Positions 53,168 through 62,823 of a stretch of 64,000 nucleotides of DNA are shown here, in pieces; position 1 is the first letter of the stretch, and each line of letters opens with the position of its first letter. The stretch covers positions 1 through 64,000 of the forward strand of contig NZ_PUQD01000015.1 of assembly GCF_003331055.1 (NCBI RefSeq), read 5' to 3'. Made by a program: the position numbers and the translations under genes. This stretch comes from Pseudomonas sp. AFG_SD02_1510_Pfu_092 (GTDB lineage Bacteria; Pseudomonadota; Gammaproteobacteria; Pseudomonadales; Pseudomonadaceae). The notes beneath the pieces were generated by a model. That model searched no databases and was not told the origin of the DNA. It was given only the letters and a program-made list of their open reading frames with translations.

Positions 53168-53662
53168 TTTGTTTTCCTTATTTCTTAATCAAGAACGCTC
53201 TGCAATATGACGCCAGGAACCAACGCCCCTTCGTAGGTTCGACGCTATGCGGATCCAGACTGACGGGCCGGCCGGTAGTGACACGGCGGCCTCTGGCAGC
53301 AGCATGGCCATGAACATGGCCAGCAGGCGTTGGCCCGAATCCTAGCCGTGTGCGATTACAAATGTCAAAAAGTCGTGAAATGCAGGTTGATATAACCAAA
53401 ATAGGCGACCGCCCCAGTGCATTTTCATAAGCGTTAGCGCTATCGGCAGGCAATTTAACTTGTGTAGGAAATTGCTTCCTGATCAAACGGATAATTTTCC
53501 GGTGAGCCGCGCAAGGCTACTTCCGGCGAGGGACGCGAGGCGTAAAATTTTTTACAAACAGATACATATGTAAGGACAAGCCTTTACAAATAGCCATGCA
53601 ATAGCAAATAGCAAGCATTACCATCCGCACCTCTTTTTCACTTGCTCGCTCCGGATGTGCCC
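53168..53662. other. Divergent promoter region, porin and TonB receptor
   Basis: This AT-richer stretch of 495 bases has no gene. Besides the candidate Fur box it holds no strong terminator or FNR box that I can see. Confidence 0.5.
53604..53622 (+). promoter_or_regulatory. Candidate Fur box upstream of the siderophore receptor
   Basis: GCAAATAGCAAGCATTACC matches 12 of 19 bases of the Fur consensus GATAATGATAATCATTATC. It is centred 50 bp before the start codon, a sensible place for iron repression. Confidence 0.45.
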
Positions 53663-55702
53663 ATGCTTGTACCCTGCCGTCTCTCACCCCTGACCCTCGG
53701 CCTGTCGCTGCTGTGCAGCGCCGGCCTAGCCAGTGCCGCCACCACCACCCTGCCGGAACTGTCGGTCACCGCCGACAGCGAGCGCGACCAGGACAACCCG
53801 CAGGTCAAGGAGGTCAGCACGGCGACCCGCACCTCCACGCCGGTGCGCTATGTGCCGCAGGCCATCGACACGGTGAAAACCGCCAACGTGCTGGATTACG
53901 GCAGCAATACCCTGGGCAAGGCGCTGGAAGGCATCCCCAACGTCAGCAGTGGCGCCGACACCCGCTTCGACAGCGTGCGTATCCGCGGCTTCGAGGCCAG
54001 CAACGATTTCTACCTCGACGGCATTCGCGACGACAGCCAGTACATCCGCGACCTGCACAACATCGAGCGGGTCGAAGTGCTCAAGGGGCCGGCCGCGGTG
54101 CTGTATGGCCGTGGCAGCCAGGGCGGTATCGTCAACCGGGTGAGCAAGGCGCCGGAGCCCGGCCGCCGCTCGACCCTCGAGGCACAAGCCGGCAGCGAAG
54201 ACCTGCGCAGCCTGTATGCCGACCTCAGCGCCGACCCCAGCGACAGCGTCAGCCTGCGCCTGAACATGGGCAACCAGGACAACAACAGTTTCCGCGACGG
54301 CGTCCATGGCAGCCGCCAGCTGTTCGCCCCGTCGTTCAGCTGGCAGCTCAACCCCGACCTGAATTGGCTGGTGCAATACGAATACAGCCGCTACAACCGC
54401 ACCCCGGACCGCGGCATCCCCGGGGCCAACGGCCGCCCGGCCGATGTCGGCCGCAGCACCACCTACGGGGCACCGCGCGACTACATCGACGATCACGCCC
54501 AGTCGCTGCGCTCGCGCCTGAACTACCAGCTGAACGAAACCTGGCAACTGCGCCATACCCTGGGCCTGTTCAAGCTCGACAGCGAGTTCGACAACACCTA
54601 TGTCACCCAGTACAACGCCAGCACCGACACGCTCACCCGACAGCGCTGGCAGCAGGACCTGAACACCCGCAACCTGAGCAACAACCTGGAAGCCGAGGGC
54701 GACTTCGACACCCTGGGCCTGGAGCACAAGCTGTTGCTGGGCCTGGAGATAGCCAACCAGAAGCGTGACCCGGTGCTGTACAAGGCGGCTGATCAGCAAC
54801 TCGACGGCAAGCTGGCGCTATGGAGTGACAACCACACCGTGGTCGATAGCCGCGGCCTTTACCTGCAGGACCAGATTCGCCTGAACGATCAGTGGCAGGT
54901 GCTTGCCGGCGTACGCTTCGACCAGTTCGATGTGCAGACCACCGACAAGGATGGCCGCCGCGAAGCAAAGGACAGCACCAGCACCAGCCCACGCCTGGGC
55001 GTGGTCTACACACCGTGGCGCGACCATTCGTTCTATGCCTCGTGGAGCAAGACCTTCTCGCCGGTTGGCGGCGGTTTGATCGGCATCACCCCGCAGGCGA
55101 AGGGCAATACCAACGACACCAAGCCAGAAGAAACCCGGCAGAAAGAAATCGGCGTGAAGAGCGACTGGCTCGACCAGCGCCTGACCACCACCCTGGCCAT
55201 CTACGAGCTGGAGCTTTACAACCGCCGCACCCGCGACCCGCAGGTGCCGGACAACATCCTGCTCAGCGGCCTACAGCGTTCGCGCGGTATCGAGCTGACC
55301 GCCACCGGCAATATCACCGGCAACTGGTATGTGCGCGGCGGCATCGGCCTGCAGGATGCGATCATCGTCAAGGACACCAACGGCCAGGAAGGCAACCGCA
55401 TCAATGACGTGGCCAAGCGTAACGCCAGCCTGTTCGTGACCTGGAAACCGCAACTGGGCTGGTACGCCGAGACCGGCCTGACGCTGGTGGGCGAGCGCTA
55501 TGCCGATAACCAGAACACCACGGTGTTACCGGGCTATGGCCGTTGGGATGCGTTGGCGGGGTACCGCACGCATGACTGGGATGTACGCGCGGCGTTGAGC
55601 AACATTGCCGACAAGACTTACTACAGCGCGGCGACCAGTGCGGCGCAGATCCAGGTGGGTGACCCGCGCAGCCTGGTGGTGACGGGCAGTTACAGTTTCT
55701 GA
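53663..55702 (+). CDS. TonB-dependent siderophore receptor
   Basis: This 679-aa outer-membrane receptor has signal peptide MLVPCRLSPLTLGLSLLCSAGLASA. The plug domain includes QAIDTVKTANVLDYGSNTLGKALEGIPNVSS and RVEVLKGPAAVLYGRGSQGGIVNRVSK. A 22-strand barrel ends in GDPRSLVVTGSYSF. It resembles the siderophore receptor family of ferric-catecholate/hydroxamate importers. There is no N-terminal signalling extension, so it should not drive an ECF sigma cascade. No good ribosome site precedes the ATG at 53663; a TTG at 53642 is in frame. The ligand is unknown. Confidence 0.92.
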   Translation: MLVPCRLSPLTLGLSLLCSAGLASAATTTLPELSVTADSERDQDNPQVKEVSTATRTSTPVRYVPQAIDTVKTANVLDYGSNTLGKALEGIPNVSSGADTRFDSVRIRGFEASNDFYLDGIRDDSQYIRDLHNIERVEVLKGPAAVLYGRGSQGGIVNRVSKAPEPGRRSTLEAQAGSEDLRSLYADLSADPSDSVSLRLNMGNQDNNSFRDGVHGSRQLFAPSFSWQLNPDLNWLVQYEYSRYNRTPDRGIPGANGRPADVGRSTTYGAPRDYIDDHAQSLRSRLNYQLNETWQLRHTLGLFKLDSEFDNTYVTQYNASTDTLTRQRWQQDLNTRNLSNNLEAEGDFDTLGLEHKLLLGLEIANQKRDPVLYKAADQQLDGKLALWSDNHTVVDSRGLYLQDQIRLNDQWQVLAGVRFDQFDVQTTDKDGRREAKDSTSTSPRLGVVYTPWRDHSFYASWSKTFSPVGGGLIGITPQAKGNTNDTKPEETRQKEIGVKSDWLDQRLTTTLAIYELELYNRRTRDPQVPDNILLSGLQRSRGIELTATGNITGNWYVRGGIGLQDAIIVKDTNGQEGNRINDVAKRNASLFVTWKPQLGWYAETGLTLVGERYADNQNTTVLPGYGRWDALAGYRTHDWDVRAALSNIADKTYYSAATSAAQIQVGDPRSLVVTGSYSF

Positions 55703-55718
55703 TCTCCAGCGCCTGTAC

Positions 55719-55815
55719 CGGCCTCTTCGCGGCTAAAGCCGCTCCCACAGGTACTCCACCGGATTCAAGACATGTGGCGCCCCTGTGGGAGCGGCTTTAG
55801 CCGCGAAAGGGCCGG
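55719..55815. repeat. REP inverted pair
   Basis: CCTCTTCGCGGCTAAAGCCG and CGGCTTTAGCCGCGAAAGGG arms face each other after the receptor gene. Confidence 0.9.
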
Positions 55816-55834
55816 TACAGGTTCAAACAATCGA

Positions 55835-56032
55835 TCAGTGCCAAACCGCCATCAGCGCCTGCATTTCTGCTTCGCTGATCAGCCCTTGGGGGTATCGTCC
55901 GGCAAGCAGACGTCGTGGGTCGGTCGTCCTGACCCTGATGCTTCCATGGTGTTTCAACCACTTCGCCACAAGCCTGAGCGATTGGTGATTCACTGCCGAT
56001 GGGCGCAAAGCCGACTCACTTGCTGCGTTCAT
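55835..56032 (-). CDS. Small hypothetical protein
   Basis: This 65-aa basic product has a coherent composition (LRLVAKWLKHHGSIRV, ISEAEMQALMAVWH) but no recognised domain. A GGGAG lies 11-12 bases before the ATG, a little far. It sits between a REP pair and the aguA terminator. It could be a real small gene of this genus or a chance frame. Confidence 0.4.
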   Translation of the reverse strand: MNAASESALRPSAVNHQSLRLVAKWLKHHGSIRVRTTDPRRLLAGRYPQGLISEAEMQALMAVWH

Positions 56033-56175
56033 TTCTACACGTACTCCCTGGCCCGTGAGCGGCTCAATCTACGGAAATATTGTTACAGCTCCGAGAGCGC
56101 GGCATGGCCGGGCTATCTGTCTGAAAAACAATACAAAACGTATGCCAGCACTGGCCTGCGGACGGCCTCGCAGGC

Positions 56176-56206
56176 AAAAAAAAGCCCGTCATGAGACGGG
56201 CCTTTT
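56176..56206 (-). terminator. Rho-independent terminator of aguA
   Basis: On the minus strand AAGGCCCGTCTCATGACGGGCTT is followed by a run of T. It lies 14 bp after the aguA stop codon. Confidence 0.88.
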
Positions 56207-56220
56207 CCTTCAGCGTGCGC

Positions 56221-57327
56221 TCAACGCCTGACCGGCGCCGGCTGCTGCTGGGTCAGGCAGTGGATGTTGCCACCGCCCAACAACAGCTCACGGCCAGGGA
56301 TCATCACCACTTCGTGGTCGGGGAAGATCTTCGCCAGGATCGCTCTGGCCTCAGCATCTGCCGGGTCGTCGAAGCTTGGCGCGATGATGCCGCCGTTGAC
56401 GATCAGGAAGTTGACGTACGAGCCGGCCAGGCGCACCGACGGGTCACGTTCCTGGCTGCCGGCCACTTGGTCGACACCGGCACACTCCTCGGCGGTGGCA
56501 AACAACGGGCCCGGGATCGGCATCTTGTGCACGATGAACTCACGGCCCTTGGCGTCGCGGGTGTTCTGCAACACCTCCATGGCGGCATGGCAGCGAGCAT
56601 AGTTGGGGTCGTTGGAATCATCGGTCCAGGCCAGTAACACTTCGCCCGGGCGCACGTAACAGCAGAAGTTGTCGACGTGGCCGTCGGTCTCGTCGTTGTA
56701 CAGGCCATCCGGCAGCCAGACCACGGTGTCCACCGCCAGGTGGTCGCGCAGCAGCGCTTCGATCTGCTCGCGGCTCAGGTGCGGGTTGCGGTTGCGGTTG
56801 AGCAGGCATTCCTCGGTGGTGATCACGGTGCCTTCGCCGTCCACGTGGATCGAGCCACCCTCGAGCACGAAACCTTCGGTGTGGTAGCGCTGGCAGCGCT
56901 CCATTTCCAGCACTTTGGTCGCCAGTTCCTCGTCGCGGTTCCAGGGTGCGTACAGGCCACCATCGAAGCCGCCCCAGGCGTTGAAGCCCCAGTCTACGCC
57001 GCGCACTTCACCCTGGTCGTTGATGACGAAGGTCGGCCCGGTGTCGCGTACCCAGGCGTCGTCGCTGCTGATCTCGACCACACGGATGTTCGGCTGGTCG
57101 AGTTGGCGACGGGCGTTTTCGTACTGGCCGGCGGAAACCGCCACGGTGACCGGCTCGAAACGGGCAATGGCCTTGGCCAGGGTCACATGGGCAGCCTGCG
57201 CCGGCTTGCCGCCCAGGCGCCAGTTGTCCGGGCGCTCGGGCCAGACCATCCACACCTGGGTTTGCGGGGCCCACTCGGCGGGCATGTGGAAACCATCGGC
57301 ACGGGGAGTGGAATTGAGGGTTTTCAT
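56221..57327 (-). CDS. aguA: Agmatine deiminase AguA
   Basis: This 368-aa enzyme converts agmatine to N-carbamoylputrescine plus ammonia in arginine-to-putrescine catabolism. The pentein-fold signature residues are present: [57 protein letters not shown] and the nucleophile Cys357 in [11 protein letters not shown]. The start at 57327 follows AGAGGT. The partner aguB is not adjacent in this window. Confidence 0.97.
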   Translation of the reverse strand: MKTLNSTPRADGFHMPAEWAPQTQVWMVWPERPDNWRLGGKPAQAAHVTLAKAIARFEPVTVAVSAGQYENARRQLDQPNIRVVEISSDDAWVRDTGPTFVINDQGEVRGVDWGFNAWGGFDGGLYAPWNRDEELATKVLEMERCQRYHTEGFVLEGGSIHVDGEGTVITTEECLLNRNRNPHLSREQIEALLRDHLAVDTVVWLPDGLYNDETDGHVDNFCCYVRPGEVLLAWTDDSNDPNYARCHAAMEVLQNTRDAKGREFIVHKMPIPGPLFATAEECAGVDQVAGSQERDPSVRLAGSYVNFLIVNGGIIAPSFDDPADAEARAILAKIFPDHEVVMIPGRELLLGGGNIHCLTQQQPAPVRR

Positions 57328-57551
57328 GGTTGACCTCTGTGATGGCCCTGAGCCGGACTGGGCTGGGGCGTTTGCCAATTTATAACCGATATATATCGAT
57401 ATTTGAAGCCCGACTATCCAGAACGCCGTCGAGACAAGGCACACTTAAACCGATAACAATCGGCAATCAACCGGCTTTCGGGGCGCAAGGCGGAAAAAAA
57501 CGCGCAGACCGGCTAGGGTCAATACTTGGGTAAACGGGCCAGCGAGCCGCC

Positions 57552-58097
57552 ATGAATATCATCCCTACCGCAATCCCTGAAGTACTGATCATCGAACCGA
57601 AGGTTTTCGGCGACAGCCGTGGGTTTTTCTTCGAGGCATTCAACGCCCGTGAGTTCGCCCGGCAAACCGGCATGAAGGTGGAGTTCGTCCAGGACAACCA
57701 TTCGCGCTCCATCAGGGGTGTACTGCGCGGGCTGCACTATCAGGTGGCAAACACCCAGGGCAAGCTGGTGCGCGTGGTGCAGGGGGAAATCCGCGACATC
57801 GCCGTGGACGTGCGCAAAAGCTCGCCGACCTTCGGCCAATGGGTCGCCGTGCAGCTGTCGGCCGACAACCACCGCCAGCTGTGGATTCCACCCGGCTTCG
57901 CCCATGGTTTTGCGGTGATGAGCGAGTCGGCGGAGTTCCTCTACAAGACCACCGACTACTACAACCCGGGCGCCGACCGCTGCATCCGCTGGGACGACCC
58001 GACCCTGGCCATCGACTGGCAGCTGCAGCAGCCACCGGTGCTGTCGGACAAGGACAAGCTCGGCGTGCCGCTGGCAGAGGCGGAACTGCTGCCCTAA
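57552..58097 (+). CDS. rfbC: dTDP-4-dehydrorhamnose 3,5-epimerase RfbC
   Basis: This 181-aa cupin epimerase of the dTDP-L-rhamnose pathway has catalytic motif LRGLHYQ with the conserved His, a second set in VDVRKSSPTFGQW, and the IPPGFAHGFAVMS stretch. The other rhamnose genes (rfbA, rfbB, rfbD) are not next to it, so it is an isolated copy. The next gene downstream is a sensor kinase on the same strand, 42 bp away. Confidence 0.96.
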   Translation: MNIIPTAIPEVLIIEPKVFGDSRGFFFEAFNAREFARQTGMKVEFVQDNHSRSIRGVLRGLHYQVANTQGKLVRVVQGEIRDIAVDVRKSSPTFGQWVAVQLSADNHRQLWIPPGFAHGFAVMSESAEFLYKTTDYYNPGADRCIRWDDPTLAIDWQLQQPPVLSDKDKLGVPLAEAELLP

Positions 58098-58139
58098 CTA
58101 GCGCATAATTGCGTCAGACTTTTCTGGCGCCTTTACGTG

Positions 58140-59954
58140 ATGATTGCAAAACCCACGCCCCCACGCCGTCCCCGCTGGCGCAGCCTGGCCCTGCTGGCCC
58201 TGTGCCTGGCGCCGTTACTCTGGCCCTTGCACCACCTGGCCGAACGCTACTACCAGGAAGAACTGGCCTCGCAAAACCGCCAGACCCTCGACCTGTACGT
58301 CGCCAACCTGCTCGGCACCCTGCACCGCTACGAGACCCTGCCGCAGATCCTCGGCGACTTGCCGGCACTGCGTGGCGTGCTTGCCGACCCCTTGCGCCTG
58401 GAAGCGGTCACCAACGCCAACCGCCTGCTGAAGGACATCGTGCAGAAGACCGGCGCCGAGGTGATGTACCTGATGGACGTCAGCGGCAACACCCTGGCGG
58501 CGTCCAACTGGGACAAGCGCGATAGCTTCGTCGGCCGCAACTTCGCCTTCCGCCCGTACTTCAACGAAGCCATGGCCGGGCGCCTGGGGCGCTTCTTCGG
58601 CCAAGGCACCACATCGGCCAAGCGCGGCTACTTCTTTGCCGCCGCCGTACGTGACCGCGAGCGCATCGTTGGCGTACTGGTGGTCAAGGTCGATCTCGAC
58701 CACACCGAAACCCTGTGGGGCCGCACCCCCGAGCAGCTGTTGCTGACCGACCACAATGGCGTGGTCATCCTCACCTCGCGGCCCGACTGGCGCTTCCGCG
58801 CGACCCGCGCCCTGACCGAGGCCGAGCGCCAGGCCATCATCGCCATCCAGCCCTACCCGACCCAGGCGCCACAACCGCTGGTGCTCAACCAGGACGCCTG
58901 GATCTCGCAAACCCGCGACATCAAGGAAACCGGCTGGCAAGTCAGCATCCTCGCCCCGCGCATGCTGGTCGATCGCTCGGTGCAAACGGTCATGGCCATC
59001 GGCGCGGGCACCTTGCTGGTGCTGATGCTGCTGGCCGGGCTGGTGATGCAGCGCCGCCGCCACTACATCGACCGCATCGACTTCGAGGCCCGTGGCCGCC
59101 AGGAACTGGAAAACCGCGTGGCCGAGCGCACCGCCGACCTCGAAGGCCTGAATACCCGGCTGAAAAGCGCCGTGCTGGAGCGCGAGAACGCCCAGCAGGA
59201 GGCCGTGCGCGCCCAGGACGAGCTGGTGCAGGCCGGCAAGCTGTCGGTGCTCGGCACCATGTCGGCCAGCATCAGCCACGAGCTCAACCAGCCGCTGGCG
59301 GCCATCCGCAGCTATGCGGAAAATGCCGAGATCCTGCTCGATCACCAGCGCACCGAAGACGCCCGCGGCAACCTCAAGCTGATTGGCGAGCTGACCGGGC
59401 GCATGGCCTCGATCATCGCGCACCTGCGCGCCTTTGCCCGCCGTGACCGGCATGCACCGGAAAGCGTGGCCCTGCAGCCGGCCCTGGACGACGCCCTGGC
59501 GCTGCTGGCCAAGCGCCGCCGGGCGATGGCCGTGGAGCTTATCCGCGACCTGCCGGAAGCCACCCTGTGGGTCCAGGCCGGCGAGACCCGCCTGCGCCAG
59601 GTGCTCGGCAACCTGCTGGCCAACGCCCTCGATGCCCTGACCGAAAAGGCCAACCCGCGCCGCCTGTGGCTAAGTGCCGAACAACGCGATGGCTGCGTCT
59701 ATCTGTACATTCGCGACAACGGGCCGGGCTTCAGCCGCCAGGCCCTGGAACACGCCAAGGAGCCATTCTTCACCACCAAGACCCGCACCCAGGGCCTTGG
59801 CCTGGGTCTGGCCATCTGCGAAAGCCTGATGCGTGCCCTGGGCGGTGAGCTGCTGCTGGCCAACCACCCCGAAGGTGGCGCACTGCTCACCCTGCAGCTG
59901 CGCGTGGCCGCGCCTGGCGCTACATTGCCCAATTCGGAGGACCCCTCGGCATGA
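58140..59954 (+). CDS. DctB-like sensor histidine kinase
   Basis: This 604-aa membrane sensor has a first helix (about 15-32), a periplasmic double-Cache domain (about 35-275), a second helix (about 284-305), a coiled coil, and a kinase core. The core has His380 in SASISHELNQPLAAIRSYAENA, N-box NLLANALDAL, G1 DNGPGF and G2 TRTQGLGLGLAICES. The family senses C4-dicarboxylates or other small acids; the ligand here is unknown. ATG 58140 is preferred to GTG 58137. It overlaps the regulator gene by 4 bp. Confidence 0.9.
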   Translation: MIAKPTPPRRPRWRSLALLALCLAPLLWPLHHLAERYYQEELASQNRQTLDLYVANLLGTLHRYETLPQILGDLPALRGVLADPLRLEAVTNANRLLKDIVQKTGAEVMYLMDVSGNTLAASNWDKRDSFVGRNFAFRPYFNEAMAGRLGRFFGQGTTSAKRGYFFAAAVRDRERIVGVLVVKVDLDHTETLWGRTPEQLLLTDHNGVVILTSRPDWRFRATRALTEAERQAIIAIQPYPTQAPQPLVLNQDAWISQTRDIKETGWQVSILAPRMLVDRSVQTVMAIGAGTLLVLMLLAGLVMQRRRHYIDRIDFEARGRQELENRVAERTADLEGLNTRLKSAVLERENAQQEAVRAQDELVQAGKLSVLGTMSASISHELNQPLAAIRSYAENAEILLDHQRTEDARGNLKLIGELTGRMASIIAHLRAFARRDRHAPESVALQPALDDALALLAKRRRAMAVELIRDLPEATLWVQAGETRLRQVLGNLLANALDALTEKANPRRLWLSAEQRDGCVYLYIRDNGPGFSRQALEHAKEPFFTTKTRTQGLGLGLAICESLMRALGGELLLANHPEGGALLTLQLRVAAPGATLPNSEDPSA

Positions 59955-61357
59955 CCAGCGAGACAACGATCGACAGCCGAGCCCAGGTCATTCTGGTCGA
60001 CGACGACCCGCACCTGCGCCAGGCCCTGAGCCAGACCCTCGACCTGGCCGGGCTCAAGGTGGTCGCCCTGGCCGATGCCCAAGGCCTCGCCGATCGCATC
60101 GAAGCCGACTGGCCCGGGGTGGTGGTCAGCGACATCCGCATGCCGGGCATCGATGGCCTGCAACTGCTGGAACAGCTGCACAACCGCGACAACGAGCTAC
60201 CGGTGCTGCTGATCACCGGCCACGGCGATGTGCCGCTGGCCGTGCAGGCAATGCGCGCCGGGGCCTATGATTTTCTGGAAAAGCCGTTTGCCAGCGACGC
60301 CCTGCTCGACAGCGTACGCCGCGCCCTGGCCCTGCGCCGCCTGGTGCTGGACAACCGCAGCCTGCGCCTGGCCCTGAGCGACCGCCAGCAACTGGCGACC
60401 CGCCTGGTCGGCCAGTCAGCGTCCATGCAGCGCCTGCGCGAACAGATCGGCGCGCTGGCCGCGACCCGCGCCGATGTCCTGATTCTGGGTGAGACCGGCG
60501 CCGGCAAAGAGGTGGTAGCCCGCGCCCTGCACGACCTGTCCAGCCGCCGCGACGGCCCGTTCGTGGCGATCAATGCCGGCGCGCTGGCCGAGTCGGTGGT
60601 CGAAAGCGAGCTGTTCGGCCATGAGCCCGGCGCGTTCACCGGTGCGCAGAAGCGCCGTATCGGCAAGTTCGAGTTCGCCAATGGCGGCACGCTGTTTCTC
60701 GACGAAATCGAGAGCATGAGCCTGGATGTGCAGGTAAAACTGCTGCGCATGCTGCAGGAGCGGGTGGTCGAACGCCTGGGTGGCAACCAGCTTATCCCGC
60801 TGGACATCCGCATCATTGCCGCGACCAAGGAAGACCTGCGCCAGTCCGCCGACCAGGGGCGTTTTCGCGCCGACCTGTATTACCGCCTGAACGTGGCGCC
60901 GCTGCGTATTCCACCGTTGCGCGAGCGCGGCGATGACATTCTGGTGCTGTTCCAGCACTTTGCCGATGCTGCCAGCCAGCGCCATGGCCTGCCGGCGCAC
61001 ACCCTGCAACCGGCTCAGCGCGCCACGCTGCTGCGCCATGACTGGCCAGGTAACGTACGCGAGCTGCAGAACGCCGCCGAGCGCTTCGCCCTTGGCCTGG
61101 AACTGGCGCTGGACGGCCAGCCCCAGGCAACCGCGGCGGCTGCCTTGCCAGTGCCGAATGGCAACCTCAGCGAGCAGGTCGAGCAGTTCGAACGCTCGCT
61201 GATCGCTGCCGAACTGGCCCAGCCGCACAATTCCATGCGCAGCCTGGCCGAGGCGCTGGGTATTCCGCGCAAGACCCTGCACGACAAGCTGCGCAAGCAC
61301 GGCTTGAGCTTCGACGGCGGCAGCGGCGGGCATGACGATCAAGAGGACAACCGTTGA
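59951..61357 (+). CDS. DctD-like sigma-54-dependent response regulator
   Basis: This is a 468-aa NtrC-family activator. The receiver has Asp61 in VVVSDIRMPGIDG and the AAA+ domain has Walker A GETGAGKE, GAFTGA loop (EPGAFTGAQ) for sigma-54 contact, Walker B GGTLFLDEI and the Arg finger region FRADLYYRLNV. A Fis-type helix-turn-helix ends the protein (MRSLAEALGIPRKTLHDKLRKHGL). It is the partner of the sensor upstream (ATGA overlap). Target genes likely have -24/-12 promoters, perhaps for a transporter elsewhere. Confidence 0.92.
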   Translation: MTSETTIDSRAQVILVDDDPHLRQALSQTLDLAGLKVVALADAQGLADRIEADWPGVVVSDIRMPGIDGLQLLEQLHNRDNELPVLLITGHGDVPLAVQAMRAGAYDFLEKPFASDALLDSVRRALALRRLVLDNRSLRLALSDRQQLATRLVGQSASMQRLREQIGALAATRADVLILGETGAGKEVVARALHDLSSRRDGPFVAINAGALAESVVESELFGHEPGAFTGAQKRRIGKFEFANGGTLFLDEIESMSLDVQVKLLRMLQERVVERLGGNQLIPLDIRIIAATKEDLRQSADQGRFRADLYYRLNVAPLRIPPLRERGDDILVLFQHFADAASQRHGLPAHTLQPAQRATLLRHDWPGNVRELQNAAERFALGLELALDGQPQATAAAALPVPNGNLSEQVEQFERSLIAAELAQPHNSMRSLAEALGIPRKTLHDKLRKHGLSFDGGSGGHDDQEDNR

Positions 61358-61812
61358 TGAGTAACGACAGCCAGTACCTGCAAACCGTACTGCATGGCGA
61401 CATCCCCCTGACCCGCGAAATGGGTCTGGAAGTGCTCGACTGGCAGCAGCATACCCTGCGCCTGCAACTGCCACTGGCGGCCAACGTCAACCACAAGAGC
61501 ACCATGTTCGGTGGCAGCCTGTACTGCGCCGCGGTACTGGTGGGATGGGGCTGGCTGCACCTGCGCCTGCGTGAAGCCGGGATCGATGACGGGCATATCG
61601 TGATCCAGGAGGGGCAGATCAGTTATCCGTTGCCGGTGACCGGCGCGGCGGTGGCACGCTGTGCGGCGCCGGACGAGAAGACCTGGGAGCGCTTCGTGAC
61701 CCTGTACCAGCGCCGCGGGCGGGCGCGACTGACGCTGGAGACCACGGTGAGCAATGCCGGGAGTGACGAGCCGGCGGTTACCTTCAGCGGGCAGTACGTG
61801 CTGCACCGCTGA
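61357..61812 (+). CDS. Hotdog-fold thioesterase (YiiD C-terminal type)
   Basis: This is a 151-aa protein of the putative thioesterase family related to the YiiD C-terminal domain. It has PLTREMGLEVLDW, NVNHKSTMFGGSLYCAAVLVGW and ISYPLPVTG. The substrate is unknown. ATG at 61357 overlaps the stop of the response-regulator gene by one base, so it is part of that operon. An apparent start at TTG 61354 adds one residue. Confidence 0.85.
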   Translation: MSNDSQYLQTVLHGDIPLTREMGLEVLDWQQHTLRLQLPLAANVNHKSTMFGGSLYCAAVLVGWGWLHLRLREAGIDDGHIVIQEGQISYPLPVTGAAVARCAAPDEKTWERFVTLYQRRGRARLTLETTVSNAGSDEPAVTFSGQYVLHR

Positions 61813-61846
61813 CGTGGAGCCTGATGCTGTCGGGTCTGCTGCGCAG

Positions 61847-61947
61847 CCCATCGCCGGCCAGCCAGCTCCCACAGGGGCAGCGCCATGCTGACGCTTTGCG
61901 CAGTACTTGTGGGAGCTGGCTTGCCGGCGATGGGCCGCAAAGCGGCC
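61847..61947. repeat. REP-like inverted pair
   Basis: CATCGCCGGCCAGCCAGCTC and GAGCTGGCTTGCCGGCGATG arms face each other between the convergent thioesterase and cysQ genes. Confidence 0.8.
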
Positions 61948-62004
61948 CCGGCGATATAGGCGGCGAAGCTGAAATCCTGAACTCCCACAGTGTGGTGATA
62001 CTCG

Positions 62005-62823
62005 TCAGATCAGCCTCAGGAAGGCCTGGCGCCAAGCAGCCTTTGCCGGCAACGCCAGGAAATGCGGGTTGAGCAACGACTCCCGCGGCGGGTAGCGGAA
62101 CGGCAAGCCATCCAGCCCGATCACCTCGCCACCGGCCCCTTCCACCACCCCCTGCGCCGCCGCAGTATCCCACTGCGACGTCGGCGCCAGGCGCGGGTAA
62201 CAATCGGCGCTACCTTCAGCCAACAGGCAGAACTTCAACGAACTGCCGATGTTGGCCAGCTCCAGCTCACCTAGCGCAGCCCCAAGCCCGGCCAACAGGG
62301 CTTCCTGTTCCGGGCTGGAATGCCGGCGGCTGGCGACCACGGTGAAACGCCCGCCCGCCGGCGGTGCGTTGCGTACCTGGATCGGCTGGGCTGCCTCACC
62401 GGCCTGCGCACGCCAGGCGCCCAACCCACGGCCACCGAAGTAGCAGCGCCCGTTGGTCGGCATCGACACCACGCCAAACACCACCTCGCCGTTTTCGACC
62501 AGGGCGATGTTGACCGTGAACTCCTCGCTGCCGGCGATGAATTCCTTGGTGCCGTCCAGCGGGTCGACCAGCCACCAGCGGCTCCAGCCCTGGCGCTCGG
62601 CCAGCGGAATGTTGCAGTCCTCTTCGGACAGCACCGGAATGTGCGGTGCCAGCGCCAGCAGGCCATCTGCAATCACCCGGTGCGCCGCCAGATCGGCGGC
62701 GGTGACCGGCGAATCATCGGCCTTGTTGGTCACGGCGACATCGGCGCGCCAGAACGGCAGGATCGCCTCGCCAGCCTGCAGCGCCAGCTTGACCACCTGG
62801 TGCATCAGTTGCAGGTCGTTCAT
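62005..62823 (-). CDS. cysQ: 3'(2'),5'-bisphosphate nucleotidase CysQ
   Basis: This 272-aa Mg-dependent phosphatase of the inositol-monophosphatase fold clears PAP made in sulfate assimilation. It has DDSPVTAADLAAH, EED (metal-binding), WLVDPLDGTKEF and SQWDTAAAQGVVEGAGG. It overlaps the nudE stop by 4 bp, so nudE-cysQ are one operon. Confidence 0.96.
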   Translation of the reverse strand: MNDLQLMHQVVKLALQAGEAILPFWRADVAVTNKADDSPVTAADLAAHRVIADGLLALAPHIPVLSEEDCNIPLAERQGWSRWWLVDPLDGTKEFIAGSEEFTVNIALVENGEVVFGVVSMPTNGRCYFGGRGLGAWRAQAGEAAQPIQVRNAPPAGGRFTVVASRRHSSPEQEALLAGLGAALGELELANIGSSLKFCLLAEGSADCYPRLAPTSQWDTAAAQGVVEGAGGEVIGLDGLPFRYPPRESLLNPHFLALPAKAAWRQAFLRLI

